A stretch of DNA of 13,910 bases. Source: an uncultured Flavobacteriales bacterium (GTDB lineage Bacteria > Bacteroidota > Bacteroidia > Flavobacteriales > Crocinitomicaceae). The stretch is from contig CAMPIU010000031.1 in NCBI GenBank assembly GCA_946886545.1, positions 1 to 13,910 on the forward strand, read 5' to 3'. The stretch's first letter is position 1; every line of letters starts with the position of its first letter. Under the pieces are notes generated by a model that searched no databases, was not told the DNA's origin, and worked only from the letters and a program-made list of their open reading frames with translations. Shown here one piece after another: positions 1-7,475 of the stretch. Position numbers and translations under genes: made by a program.

Positions 1-76
1 GGATCATGGTTTTTATTATTTCTGTCACAAATTAAGTATTTATATTTAAGCTTTAGTTTAAAATTATTCGGTTTTC

Positions 77-2884
77 ATGAAAGCATCAGTTGGGTTTAGT
101 GTTTTGACGGCAATCTTTTTTGGGTTAAACGCTTTTGGACAAAAGAAAATACTTGGTCCGGAAGTTTATAATTCCTGGAACAGGATTGGTGATGTGCAAC
201 TTTCTCAGGATGGGAAGTTTAGCGTGTATTCTGTGAAACCTTATCGGGGAGACGGATTTTTGTATTTGGTGAACCTTGAAACGGGAACAAAGGATTCAAT
301 TGCCCGCGGATATGAACCGAAATTTGACGAAAGCGGCTCTTACGTCGTTTTTAAGATCCATCCCGGATTTGATACTTTGCGGAAAGTAGAGTTGGCAAAA
401 GTGAATAAAGATAAATGGCCGAAAGACTCACTTGGAATTTGGTTTGTGAAAAAAGATTCCCTTGTAAAATACGACCAGGTTAAGGAATTCGAGCTTTCGG
501 AAATGGGGAATGCGCTTGCATTTCTTTCTGTGAAAAATGAGTGGCCGAAGGGATATCTGACGAAAAGTGAAGTAAAAAAAGAAAAGAAACAGGAAAAGAA
601 AAAAGGGAAGATTAAAACAGATGGGAAATTGCTCACATTGATCGATCCGACTTCCAAAAAGAAGAAGTGCTTTAAAAACGTCACTCAGTTTGAAGTAAGC
701 AAAGACGGGAAGTATGTACTTTTTGTACAGCAGGAAAAATTCAAAAAAGACTCTGTGCGTTTGGGTATTTACGATTTTACTAAGAATGAAGTGTGGAATG
801 ACCGGAAACGCGTTACGGAATATGCAGGGCTTAGTTTTTCCGGGAAGAATAATGTATTGCTGGGATTGGCAACGGTTGATACCGCTTCCGATAAACGCTG
901 GTCGCTATTCATGATCCACCCGGAAACGAAGGAACTGAAGCAGTTGCTTGATACATCCATGAAATTCGACAACAATGAAGTGCTGTCTTCCAATTTCAAA
1001 CCGTATTTGAACAAGCAGGATTCGGATATCTTTTTCGGTGTAGCTGACAAGCCGGAAAAACCATTCAAGGATACTTTACTGGAAACCGAAAAATCAAAAG
1101 TAGACGTATGGCATTGGAAAGATGACCGTTTACAGCCTCAGCAGCTGGTGGAACTGAAGAAAGATCAGAGCAAAACGAACCTGGCAGTTTATCATTTAAA
1201 TACAGGACAGGCGGTTGTTCTCGGAAATGACAGCTTGCGCGTTTATTCATCCGAGCGATACGACCAACAAGTGCTTCTGGCAAGTTGCGATGCAATGTAT
1301 CGCTATGAAACCTGGAATACGATGAACCCGACCAATTATTACCTCGTTCGCGTTTCAGACGGGAAAATTTCGACCTTGAGAGAGAAAGTGTATAACCGGG
1401 TTTCCTTGTCTCCGAATGGAAAATACTTTGTGTTTTGGAATGAACGGGCAAAGAAATATTATCTGATGGACGTAGATTCACAGGTGGAGGAATGTATTAC
1501 CTGCAATTGGAAAGGAAATTTATATGAAGATAAAAACGGGATGATCGAAGACGATGAACCGCAGGGTCTTATTGGTTGGGGACCGAACGATCAGAACCTG
1601 TTTATCCAGTCGGATAAGGATATTTTATCGTATGATCTGACTTCCGGTAGTTTGAGATCGATTACGAATGTTTTACAAAATTCTGATTCCGATACGAATT
1701 ATCATTATGCTTTATTTAATCTCAATCCGGATTCCGTGCGTTACTATCCGGAAAACACCTTGTTGACCCGCTTTAGCAAAACGAGTAAAATGATGGATGT
1801 TTATCGCTTGAAAGGCTCAATTTCGAATCCGAACTTCGAATTAATCTCCGGATCCAATCATCATTATTTCAATTTTATAAAAGCAAAAAGGGATAATCAG
1901 ATCATTTTTAACCGCTCATCAAACAGCGATTTCCCGGATTTGTTTGCGACCGCAAAACCGGGTGCTGAAATTGTTCAGATCTCCCGGGCCAATCCGCAGC
2001 AAAGCCAATACAATTGGTCAACTGTGGAATTGATCAAATGGACAAGTTATTCCGGGATTCCTTTGGAAGGTTTAGTATACAAACCGGAGAATTTTGATGA
2101 AAACCAGGAATATCCTTTGTTGGTTTATTTCTATGAGATGTATTCGGATGATATTCACAACCATTATGCTCCCAAACCAACCGCTTCGATCATTTATCCT
2201 ACCGAATATGCTTCAGCAGGATACGTTGTTTTCATCCCGAATATTCGGTATACCGCAGGACATCCAGCAAACAGTGCATACGATTGTATTTTGAGTGGAA
2301 CAGACGCCGTTTTGAAAAAATACAGCAACATTGATCCAAAAAGAATGGGACTCCAGGGACAGAGTTGGGGAGGATATCAAACAGCTCAATTGATTACCAT
2401 GACTGATCGCTTTGCGGCGGCCATGGCAGGAGCTCCGGTAGGAAATATGTTCTCCGCTTATGGCGGAATTCGCTGGGGATCCGGTTATAGCAGGCAATTT
2501 CAATACGAGCATTCTCAAAGCAGAATCGGAAAAACCATTTGGGACTCACCTGAGTTGTATGTGGAAAACAGTCCGATCTTTGGCTTACCGAAAGTAAAAA
2601 CACCTCTCCTGATCATGCATAACGATGAAGATGGTGCTGTTCCGTGGTACCAGGGGATTGAGTTGTACACCGGTTTGCGTCGTCTTCAAAAACCGGTATG
2701 GCTTTTAAACTATAATGGTGATGATCATAACCTGATGAAGCCGGCAAACAGAATGGATTTAAGTATCCGGATGCGCCAGTTTTTTGATTTTTACTTGTTG
2801 AATAAACCGGAGCCTTTGTGGCTGAAAGAAGGAATTCCCGCCATCCATAAGGGTAAGAAATTCAAATATGAGTTAACAGAATAA
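77..2884 (+). CDS. Secreted S9-family (prolyl oligopeptidase-like) serine peptidase
   Basis: 935 residues. A Sec signal peptide is visible (Lys2, hydrophobic 5-20, cleavage likely AFG|Q between 21 and 22), so the enzyme should act in the periplasm or outside the cell. Residues about 25-640 are beta-rich WD-like strand repeats, as in the propeller of S9 peptidases; about 655-920 form the alpha/beta-hydrolase domain. The nucleophile motif GQSWGG puts Ser at 763; Asp852 (in DEDGAVP) and His884 (in GDDHNL) complete the triad. S9 enzymes cleave short peptides, often after Pro or other small residues; the exact specificity cannot be read from sequence. A Lys/Glu-rich stretch at about 163-182 looks like a charged loop within the propeller. 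The gene stands alone, with a terminator starting 6 bases after its stop. No convincing -33/-7 promoter is seen in the 76 bases upstream. Family call is firm, substrate unknown. Confidence 0.93.
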   Translation: MKASVGFSVLTAIFFGLNAFGQKKILGPEVYNSWNRIGDVQLSQDGKFSVYSVKPYRGDGFLYLVNLETGTKDSIARGYEPKFDESGSYVVFKIHPGFDTLRKVELAKVNKDKWPKDSLGIWFVKKDSLVKYDQVKEFELSEMGNALAFLSVKNEWPKGYLTKSEVKKEKKQEKKKGKIKTDGKLLTLIDPTSKKKKCFKNVTQFEVSKDGKYVLFVQQEKFKKDSVRLGIYDFTKNEVWNDRKRVTEYAGLSFSGKNNVLLGLATVDTASDKRWSLFMIHPETKELKQLLDTSMKFDNNEVLSSNFKPYLNKQDSDIFFGVADKPEKPFKDTLLETEKSKVDVWHWKDDRLQPQQLVELKKDQSKTNLAVYHLNTGQAVVLGNDSLRVYSSERYDQQVLLASCDAMYRYETWNTMNPTNYYLVRVSDGKISTLREKVYNRVSLSPNGKYFVFWNERAKKYYLMDVDSQVEECITCNWKGNLYEDKNGMIEDDEPQGLIGWGPNDQNLFIQSDKDILSYDLTSGSLRSITNVLQNSDSDTNYHYALFNLNPDSVRYYPENTLLTRFSKTSKMMDVYRLKGSISNPNFELISGSNHHYFNFIKAKRDNQIIFNRSSNSDFPDLFATAKPGAEIVQISRANPQQSQYNWSTVELIKWTSYSGIPLEGLVYKPENFDENQEYPLLVYFYEMYSDDIHNHYAPKPTASIIYPTEYASAGYVVFIPNIRYTAGHPANSAYDCILSGTDAVLKKYSNIDPKRMGLQGQSWGGYQTAQLITMTDRFAAAMAGAPVGNMFSAYGGIRWGSGYSRQFQYEHSQSRIGKTIWDSPELYVENSPIFGLPKVKTPLLIMHNDEDGAVPWYQGIELYTGLRRLQKPVWLLNYNGDDHNLMKPANRMDLSIRMRQFFDFYLLNKPEPLWLKEGIPAIHKGKKFKYELTE

Positions 2885-2889
2885 AAAAA

Positions 2890-2920
2890 GGGGCGAAAAA
2901 TTTTTCGCCCCTTTTTTTTT
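2890..2920. terminator. Bidirectional rho-independent terminator between convergent genes
   Basis: Perfect 11-base inverted repeat, GGGGCGAAAAA (2890-2900) and its complement (2901-2911), followed by nine T on the plus strand (2912-2920) and preceded by seven A (2883-2889). It can therefore stop transcription from both sides, serving the peptidase gene at the left and the lipoprotein gene ending at 2934. Confidence 0.92.
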
Positions 2921-2933
2921 GTAAAATGAATGG

Positions 2934-3305
2934 TTAAATAAAAACCGTTTCTTCTGATGTTTCTTCCTGCTCAACTTTGATGATGCCGTTTCCCACGGCA
3001 CCACCCAAGCTTGCTTTTATTTTAAATACGGCGACTCCACATTGCCCCAACTGATAGATATCGTTGTAATTGAATGTGGCTTCACCCTGCTCATTGGTCG
3101 TTGCTACTTTTGGTGCTCTTAATGATCCGTGACCTTCAGAGCCCGCTGTTTCTTCACCGATCAATTCCACTGTTGCACCTGCTACACGGCTATTGTTCTG
3201 ATCCAGAACATAGATTTTCGCAATCGTATCTTCTTTCTTTCTGCAAGAACCGATACTTATAATTGCTGCTCCGATAGCAAGAGTTAAAATTGAACGTGAT
3301 AACAT
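2934..3305 (-). CDS. Small lipoprotein, paralogue A of a lipoprotein cluster
   Basis: 123 residues starting at the ATG at 3305. A TTG 24 bases upstream would add eight residues but would push the signal sequence inwards, so the ATG is preferred. Residues 1-20 are a hydrophobic signal ending in lipobox IGSC, giving lipidated Cys21, followed by RKKED. The K-E-D resembles the lipoprotein export signals that send Bacteroidota lipoproteins to the cell surface (inference). The mature part (about 100 residues) has the pattern of a single Ig-like/carboxypeptidase-regulatory beta-sandwich: KIYVLDQNNSRVAGATVEL, then NEQGEATFNYND, then a hydrophobic strand and an acidic tail. It closely resembles the protein at 3467-3850. 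A terminator at 3411-3448 separates it from that gene, so it probably has its own promoter. Function unknown; probably structural or adhesive on the envelope. Confidence 0.82.
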   Translation of the reverse strand: MLSRSILTLAIGAAIISIGSCRKKEDTIAKIYVLDQNNSRVAGATVELIGEETAGSEGHGSLRAPKVATTNEQGEATFNYNDIYQLGQCGVAVFKIKASLGGAVGNGIIKVEQEETSEETVFI

Positions 3306-3410
3306 AACACACTGATTTGATGATTGCAATTTCGAACATAAAAGGCGACCAAGCCATTTGAAATGAATAAAAGTGCCTTACGGATGTTCCTTTTCGGATT
3401 TTGTATGAAT

Positions 3411-3448
3411 AAAAAACCCTGACGTTCGCAAGTACGAAGTCAGGGTTT
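3411..3448 (-). terminator. Rho-independent terminator of the two-gene lipoprotein operon
   Basis: On the minus strand, stem AAACCCTGAC (complement of 3439-3448) pairs with GTCAGGGTTT (complement of 3414-3423). An inner TTCG/CGAA extension has a one-base bulge. The stem runs into six T (complement of 3411-3416). It lies 18 bases beyond the stop of the gene at 3467-3850. Confidence 0.85.
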
Positions 3449-3466
3449 AAAATATTGAATTTGAAG

Positions 3467-3850
3467 TTACTGGATAAAAACAGTTTCTTCGTTTTCTTCT
3501 TCTTGTTCAATTTTGATGATCGCTTCACCGGTAAGCGCATCTTTTTTGGCTTCAATGTTTAGAACAGCTACTCCGGCTTGTCCCAATTGGTAAACATCAT
3601 TAAAGTTAAATGAAGCAATACCCGAAGCATCGCTCAGGGTTGTGTCAAAAAGAACAACCGGCGGCGAATTCGGAACAGTTGATTCACCCTTTAGTACAAC
3701 TTGTGCTCCTGCAACTCGTTGGTTATTAGCATCCAAAACATAGATTAATGCAGTAGTGTCCTTTTTCTTTCTACAACCTGTAGAAGAAAAGATAACACCC
3801 ATGCCAATAATAAGTGCTCCGAAAAATGCTGTTTTTATAAGTGTATTCAT
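3467..3850 (-). CDS. Small lipoprotein, paralogue B of a lipoprotein cluster
   Basis: 127 residues from the ATG at 3850; an upstream in-frame TTG would add only three residues. The hydrophobic signal (about 7-21) ends in SSTGC, giving lipid-bearing Cys26 followed by RKKKD. The mature domain matches the 2934-3305 protein along its length: xIYVLDxNNxRVAGAxV, a Gly-rich turn before SFNFNDVYQLGQAGVAV, and an acidic ending with EETVFI. It therefore probably has the same single beta-sandwich fold. Cys in the QLGQCGVAV segment of paralogue A is Ala here, so that Cys is not a conserved functional residue. It starts 17 bases after the stop of the gene at 3868-4245, indicating co-transcription, and is followed by a terminator. 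Precise role unknown. Confidence 0.83.
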   Translation of the reverse strand: MNTLIKTAFFGALIIGMGVIFSSTGCRKKKDTTALIYVLDANNQRVAGAQVVLKGESTVPNSPPVVLFDTTLSDASGIASFNFNDVYQLGQAGVAVLNIEAKKDALTGEAIIKIEQEEENEETVFIQ

Positions 3851-3867
3851 GTTATTCAATATTATGA

Positions 3868-4245
3868 TTAAGGCTCAATAATAACAGTTAAAACGTTGGT
3901 GATATGCGCTCTACAGCGGATGTAACCCGAACCCTCTCTTATATCTGTTTTTACCAATACGTCGAAATAACCCGTAGTTTCCTTCTTTCCCAACATACTG
4001 AAAAAGCTTTCCATATCGAAATAGGCAAAACCGGATGAGTTTGTTTGAACTGTATCTACATATTCAGGTGTTGCAGGATCTGAATTAACATCTCCGATAA
4101 TCACGACCTTCGCATTTTCGACCAATTCATTGTTTTCCGAGCGGACAAAAACTTTTAATATGGAAGGATCTTTCTTACAGGAAGACAATACAATAAGTAT
4201 CGTAATCAAGGATAAATATCCAATATTGCGTACCATTTTGTTCAT
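3868..4245 (-). CDS. Small lipoprotein, diverged third member of the cluster
   Basis: 125 residues from the ATG at 4245. Signal segment about 8-20 ends in lipobox LSSC (Cys23), followed by KKDPS. The mature part has the same order of elements as the two downstream paralogues: KVFVRSENNELVENAKVVI as first strands, a DTVQTNSSGFAYFDM turn-and-strand, then FFSMLGKKE and a C-terminal strand. Identity is much lower, and the acidic EETVFI tail is missing. It is first in a minus-strand operon with the gene at 3467-3850 and diverges from pheS across about 180 AT-rich bases that should hold both promoters. Likely an envelope-anchored Ig-like protein; no enzymatic motif is seen. Confidence 0.8.
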   Translation of the reverse strand: MNKMVRNIGYLSLITILIVLSSCKKDPSILKVFVRSENNELVENAKVVIIGDVNSDPATPEYVDTVQTNSSGFAYFDMESFFSMLGKKETTGYFDVLVKTDIREGSGYIRCRAHITNVLTVIIEP

Positions 4246-4426
4246 AGTGTTGTTTTTTTCGTTGTAAATATAATCTTTTTGCGATTATAATCTGATTGTC
4301 TACAATTTCGTAACTTCGTTGCTCGAAAAAGTATGTTTTTAAACATCAAATTAAAAGAAAAAGTTACATTTCTGGTAATATTTTTTTAGAAAGACGTTTA
4401 GAAACTAAAAAGGTTGTAAAAAAAGG

Positions 4427-5452
4427 ATGAAAGAGCAAATCGCTGCAGCTAAGGAAGCTATTGAAAATTATACCCTGACAGATCTGAATTCTGTTGAAGC
4501 ATTTCGTATTCACTTTTTGGGTTCAAAAGGAGAATTAAAGAACCTTTTCGGTGAGTTGAAGAATGTTCCCAACGAGGAGAAGAAGGAAGTGGGGCAGCTT
4601 TTGAACGGCTTAAGAATTTTGGCTGAAGAAAAATGGATGCTTTCCAAAGAGAGCCTGGAAAATGTTTCCGGTACCGATTCGGATGTGGATGTTACAAGAC
4701 CTGCAGAGCCGGTTCCTTTCGGTGCAAGGCATCCGCTTTCCATTGTTCGCAGTGAGATCATTGCCATTTTTGAACGTATCGGTTATTCGGTTTCCGAAGG
4801 ACCTGAGATTGAAGACGACTGGCACAACTTCTCTGCTTTAAACTTCCCGCCGGAGCACCCGGCATGAGATATGCAGGATACTTTCTTCATTGAAAAAGGT
4901 GAACGTGAAATGGCTTTGAGAACACATACTTCCTCTGTTCAGGTTCGTGTAATGGAATCTTCCACACCGCCCATCAGAACCATTTCTCCGGGAAGGGTTT
5001 ACCGGAACGAGGCAATTTCAGCCCGTGCTCATTGTTTCTTTCACCAGGTTGAAGGTTTATACATCGATAAAAACGTTTCTTTCGCCGATTTGAAACAAAC
5101 GCTTGATTATTTTGCAAAATCTTTGTTCGGAGATAAGGCAAAAATCCGCCTCAGACCCTCTTACTTCCCGTTTACCGAGCCAAGTGCGGAAGTAGACGTT
5201 TCGTGTACGATCTGTAACTCGAAAGGATGTAATGTGTGTAAATATACCGGCTGGCTTGAAATTTTAGGCTGTGGGATGGTGGATCCGGCAGTTTTGGAAG
5301 CTTCCGGGATCGATTCGGAAGTATACACCGGTTTTGCCTTCGGAATGGGAATTGAGCGCATTGCCCAATTGAAATTCAGGGTAAACGATCTGAGATTGTA
5401 TTCCGAGAATGATGTGCGTTTCCTGAAACAATTCAAAGGAGTGAACTTCTGA
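4427..5452 (+). pseudogene. pheS: Phenylalanyl-tRNA synthetase alpha subunit, interrupted by one in-frame TGA
   Basis: PheS pairs with PheT to charge tRNA-Phe in the cytoplasm and is normally essential. Read through one stop, the frame spans 341 codon positions, close to the family's usual 340 or so. Visible parts: N-terminal coiled-coil arm with LGSKGEL (about 31-37), class II core with PEHPA up to 146, motif 2 around GRVYRNE (189-195), a Cys-rich [12 protein letters not shown] segment, and motif 3 near GMGIER (about 306-311). Codon 147 is TGA (4865-4867) where the family has Arg in HPAR-DMQDTFF. Without readthrough this leaves a 146-residue N-part (4427-4867) and a possible 193-residue C-part starting at ATG 4871. 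Everything else looks functional, so a recent mutation, a sequence error or recoding are all open. First gene of an operon; ytxJ follows after one base. An A-rich stretch precedes the ATG; a weak -7-like TACATTTC lies at 4365-4372. Confidence 0.9.
4865..4867 (+). other. In-frame TGA replacing the conserved HPAR arginine of PheS
   Basis: The codons around it read H-P-A-stop-D-M-Q-D-T. CGA or AGA to TGA is a single base change and there is no frameshift. The next ATG (4871) is the Met of the conserved DMQD motif, three bases after the stop, so termination-reinitiation is geometrically possible. TGA is a normal terminator for pheS itself, tadA and the ABC ATPase in this window, which argues against a reassigned genetic code. 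Confidence 0.92.
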
Positions 5453-5453
5453 T

Positions 5454-5810
5454 ATGGGACTTTTTAGCAAACAAAAGACTGAATTTCCCTGGGTGAAATT
5501 GACAAGCTCCGAACAATTACATGAGTTACTTGCTTCTTCGGAAACGAAACCGGTAGTGCTTTTTAAACACAGCACCCGCTGCAGTATTTCTTCCATGGCA
5601 CGTACCCGTTTTGAAAACAATATGGATCCGGAGAAGGCAACGTGCGTGTATTTGGATCTCTTGGTATACCGTCCCTTATCTGCTGAAATTGAAGCGCTGA
5701 CAAAAGTAGAACATCAATCTCCGCAGGCAATTCTAATTAATAATCACCAAGTCATTTATACTGAAACACATTCCGGTATAAATGCACAAGACATTTTGAA
5801 ACTCATTTAA
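5454..5810 (+). CDS. ytxJ: YtxJ/BrxC-type monothiol bacilliredoxin
   Basis: 118 residues with a thioredoxin-like fold. The family removes bacillithiol from S-bacillithiolated protein cysteines in the cytoplasm. The active site is RCSIS, with Cys43 after the strand PVVLFKHST (33-41). It is a CxxS-type monothiol motif, where the family most often shows TCPIS, so the Pro has been replaced by Ser here. YLDLLVYRPLSAEIE (about 63-77) and the ESP-like HQSPQAILI strand (the cis-Pro position) are also typical. No signal peptide. It starts one base after the pheS stop and ends two bases before the next gene, so it is translated from the same message. This placement hints at a link between redox repair and translation genes but does not prove one. 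Confidence 0.87.
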   Translation: MGLFSKQKTEFPWVKLTSSEQLHELLASSETKPVVLFKHSTRCSISSMARTRFENNMDPEKATCVYLDLLVYRPLSAEIEALTKVEHQSPQAILINNHQVIYTETHSGINAQDILKLI

Positions 5811-5812
5811 GT

Positions 5813-6889
5813 ATGAAAAGAAGATACGGAATCATTGTTCTCCTCATTTTGGTATTGGCCGCGTTTATTGTTGTGCCTTTGATGAAAAACGGAGGAGGAA
5901 CTGAAGATACTGAAATCGCTAAGTTGGAGGTTCCTGGTGATATCCAGGCAAAGTTCGGGGATAATATTCCGATCAAACTGAGTATTCCGGAAGGACTGGC
6001 GAAAGTGGAACTGATCTACAATGATTCGGTTTTTGAAACCTGGAATAATCCGAAAGCGCAAACGAGAGTGGTTGCCATGCAAACGAATTTTTACGGTGTC
6101 GGAACGAGATCATTGATTCTGCGTTCCACATTTAAGGACGGAACTATTTTGGAAAATTCATGCAATGTACGCGTGGTTTCGGATGTTACACCGGAGCTGT
6201 TGTTTGCGAAGATTATCAAAGAATACCCCCACAACCCGGAAAATTACACCCAAGGGTATGAGTTCGACGGAAATCAGTTGTATGAAGGAACCGGTGATCC
6301 CGGACAACAAGGGAAAACATTGGTTGGTCCTGTTTCACTGCAAACAGGTGCTTTCAGTGAACCGAAGAACGGTTTGGACGCAACGTATTTCGGAGAAGGA
6401 ATTACCATTTTGGGAGATTTGTTGTATCAGGTAACCTGGCAAAACAGCAAGTGTTTCGTTTACGATAAGAAAACGATGGTATTGAAGGACGAATTCAATT
6501 ATGTCGGACAAGGCTGGGGTTTGTGTAACGACGGAAAATCCATTATCATGTCGGATGGTTCGGAGCGCATTACTTTCCGTGATCCGAAATCTTTCCAGGC
6601 AACCCGTGTAATTGAGGTTTACGATAATGTAGGTCCCAGAACACAGTTGAACGAGTTGGAATACATCGACGGGAAGATCTATGCGAATGTTTATACCACG
6701 GGAACTGTCCTGGTGATTGAACCGAATACCGGAAAGGTTTTGCAGGAGATTGATGCGAATGAATTGGTTGTTCGTGGAAAAAACGGGGGAGATGTGTTGA
6801 ATGGAATTGCATACAACAAGCTCACCAAGCAAATTTTCATGACCGGTAAATACTGGCCAAAGACTTTCGAAGTTCAATTCCACAAGTAG
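5813..6889 (+). CDS. Membrane-anchored glutaminyl-peptide cyclotransferase (plant-type, Glu_cyclase_2 fold)
   Basis: 358 residues. A basic start (KRRY) and one hydrophobic segment at 6-23 without a clear cleavage or lipobox site suggest an inner-membrane anchor with the enzyme in the periplasm. Residues about 30-120 form a beta-rich N-terminal domain. About 125-356 match the five-bladed propeller of plant/bacterial glutaminyl cyclases: PHNPENYTQGYEF, LYEGTG, FGEGITILGDLLYQVTW, GQGWGLCNDG, LNELEYIDGKIYANVY, VLNGIAYN and ending TGKYWP. The reaction turns an N-terminal Gln into pyroglutamate. In Bacteroidota most signal-peptidase-I substrates have Gln at +1 after cleavage, and the three exported proteins of this window fit that rule, so they are plausible substrates. 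It lies third in the pheS operon, 2 bases after ytxJ and 9 bases before tadA. Confidence 0.88.
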   Translation: MKRRYGIIVLLILVLAAFIVVPLMKNGGGTEDTEIAKLEVPGDIQAKFGDNIPIKLSIPEGLAKVELIYNDSVFETWNNPKAQTRVVAMQTNFYGVGTRSLILRSTFKDGTILENSCNVRVVSDVTPELLFAKIIKEYPHNPENYTQGYEFDGNQLYEGTGDPGQQGKTLVGPVSLQTGAFSEPKNGLDATYFGEGITILGDLLYQVTWQNSKCFVYDKKTMVLKDEFNYVGQGWGLCNDGKSIIMSDGSERITFRDPKSFQATRVIEVYDNVGPRTQLNELEYIDGKIYANVYTTGTVLVIEPNTGKVLQEIDANELVVRGKNGGDVLNGIAYNKLTKQIFMTGKYWPKTFEVQFHK

Positions 6890-6898
6890 AAACAAAGC

Positions 6899-7345
6899 AT
6901 GATTTCTCCTTACAACGACGAGTACTTTATGCGTCAGGCATACATGGAAGCACAAAAGGCTTTCGAATTGGGCGAGGTCCCGGTTGGTGCCGTTGTTGTT
7001 GTAAATAACCAGATCATTGCCAGGGCACATAATCTTACAGAACGGCTTCACGATGTAACGGCGCATGCAGAGATGCAGGCAATTACTGCGGCTTCGGAAT
7101 ACTTAGGTGCAAAGTACCTGAAAGATTGTACGCTTTACGTGACGGTTGAACCCTGCGTGATGTGTGCGGGAGCCCTTTACTGGTCGCAGCTGGACAAGAT
7201 CATTTTTGCGGCACGGGATGAAAAAAGAGGTGCCGGGCGTTTTCAAAACGAATTGTACCATCCTAAAACAGTGGTAAGCAAGGGTCCGATGGAAAACGAA
7301 TGCTCCCAGCTGATGATTGATTTTTTTAAAAGTAAGCGTTCTTGA
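6899..7345 (+). CDS. tadA: tRNA adenosine(34) deaminase
   Basis: 148 residues, normal for TadA. It converts adenosine to inosine at the wobble position of tRNA-Arg(ACG), allowing CGU, CGC and CGA to be read. The cytidine/deoxycytidylate deaminase fold is complete: VPVGAVVV at 27-34, zinc and proton-transfer motif HAE (56-58), and PCVMC with zinc ligands Cys86 and Cys89; ARDEKRGAG follows. It begins 9 bases after the cyclotransferase stop and ends the operon. Because TadA is needed to decode CGA, it is a coincidence worth noting that the damaged pheS codon could have been CGA before mutation; this is only an observation. Confidence 0.93.
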   Translation: MISPYNDEYFMRQAYMEAQKAFELGEVPVGAVVVVNNQIIARAHNLTERLHDVTAHAEMQAITAASEYLGAKYLKDCTLYVTVEPCVMCAGALYWSQLDKIIFAARDEKRGAGRFQNELYHPKTVVSKGPMENECSQLMIDFFKSKRS

Positions 7346-7372
7346 TGAATCCCAATTTTTTAAGGGTAAGCT

Positions 7373-7389
7373 AAATCAGAAACTGATTT
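7373..7389 (+). terminator. Short perfect hairpin downstream of tadA, possible terminator
   Basis: AAATCAG (7373-7379) and CTGATTT (7383-7389) form a seven-base stem with an AAA loop, 27 bases after the tadA stop. No T-run follows, so intrinsic termination would be weak; it may only be a 3'-end stabilising hairpin. Confidence 0.35.
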
Positions 7390-7453
7390 CAACCTGTCAC
7401 CAATTAAATTTCACCATTTATCCACATCCATTCCTTTACTGACAAAAGCTGTC

Positions 7454-7461
7454 TATTTTTG
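7454..7461 (+). promoter_or_regulatory. Bacteroidota -7 promoter element for the ABC transporter
   Basis: TATTTTTG fits the TAnnTTTG consensus and ends 14 bases before the ATG at 7476. The -33 TTG is imperfect (TTC at 7431-7433, 20 bases away). The predicted transcript would have a leader of roughly ten bases or fewer. Confidence 0.45.
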
Positions 7462-7475
7462 CTGAAAGACATTTT

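Noticed and set aside
3190..3555. 121-residue minus-strand open frame spanning the gap between the two lipoprotein genes
   Set aside because: It overlaps both lipoprotein genes and the terminator in another frame, its composition is not protein-like, and both lipoprotein frames have clear lipoboxes.
4246..4426. Promoters for the divergent lipoprotein operon and pheS
   Set aside because: TAAATATA (4265-4272, minus) and TACATTTC (4365-4372, plus) each miss the final G of the -7 element and have no TTG at proper spacing, so they are not called as features.
4865..4867. TGA read as selenocysteine or as a reassigned sense codon
   Set aside because: The family residue here is Arg, not Cys or Sec; no selenocysteine-insertion hairpin stands out after it; and TGA terminates several other genes in the window.
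6335..7066. 243-residue minus-strand open frame opposite the cyclotransferase and tadA
   Set aside because: It lies antisense to two genes with clear family motifs and shows no recognisable domain; it is a shadow of their codon usage.
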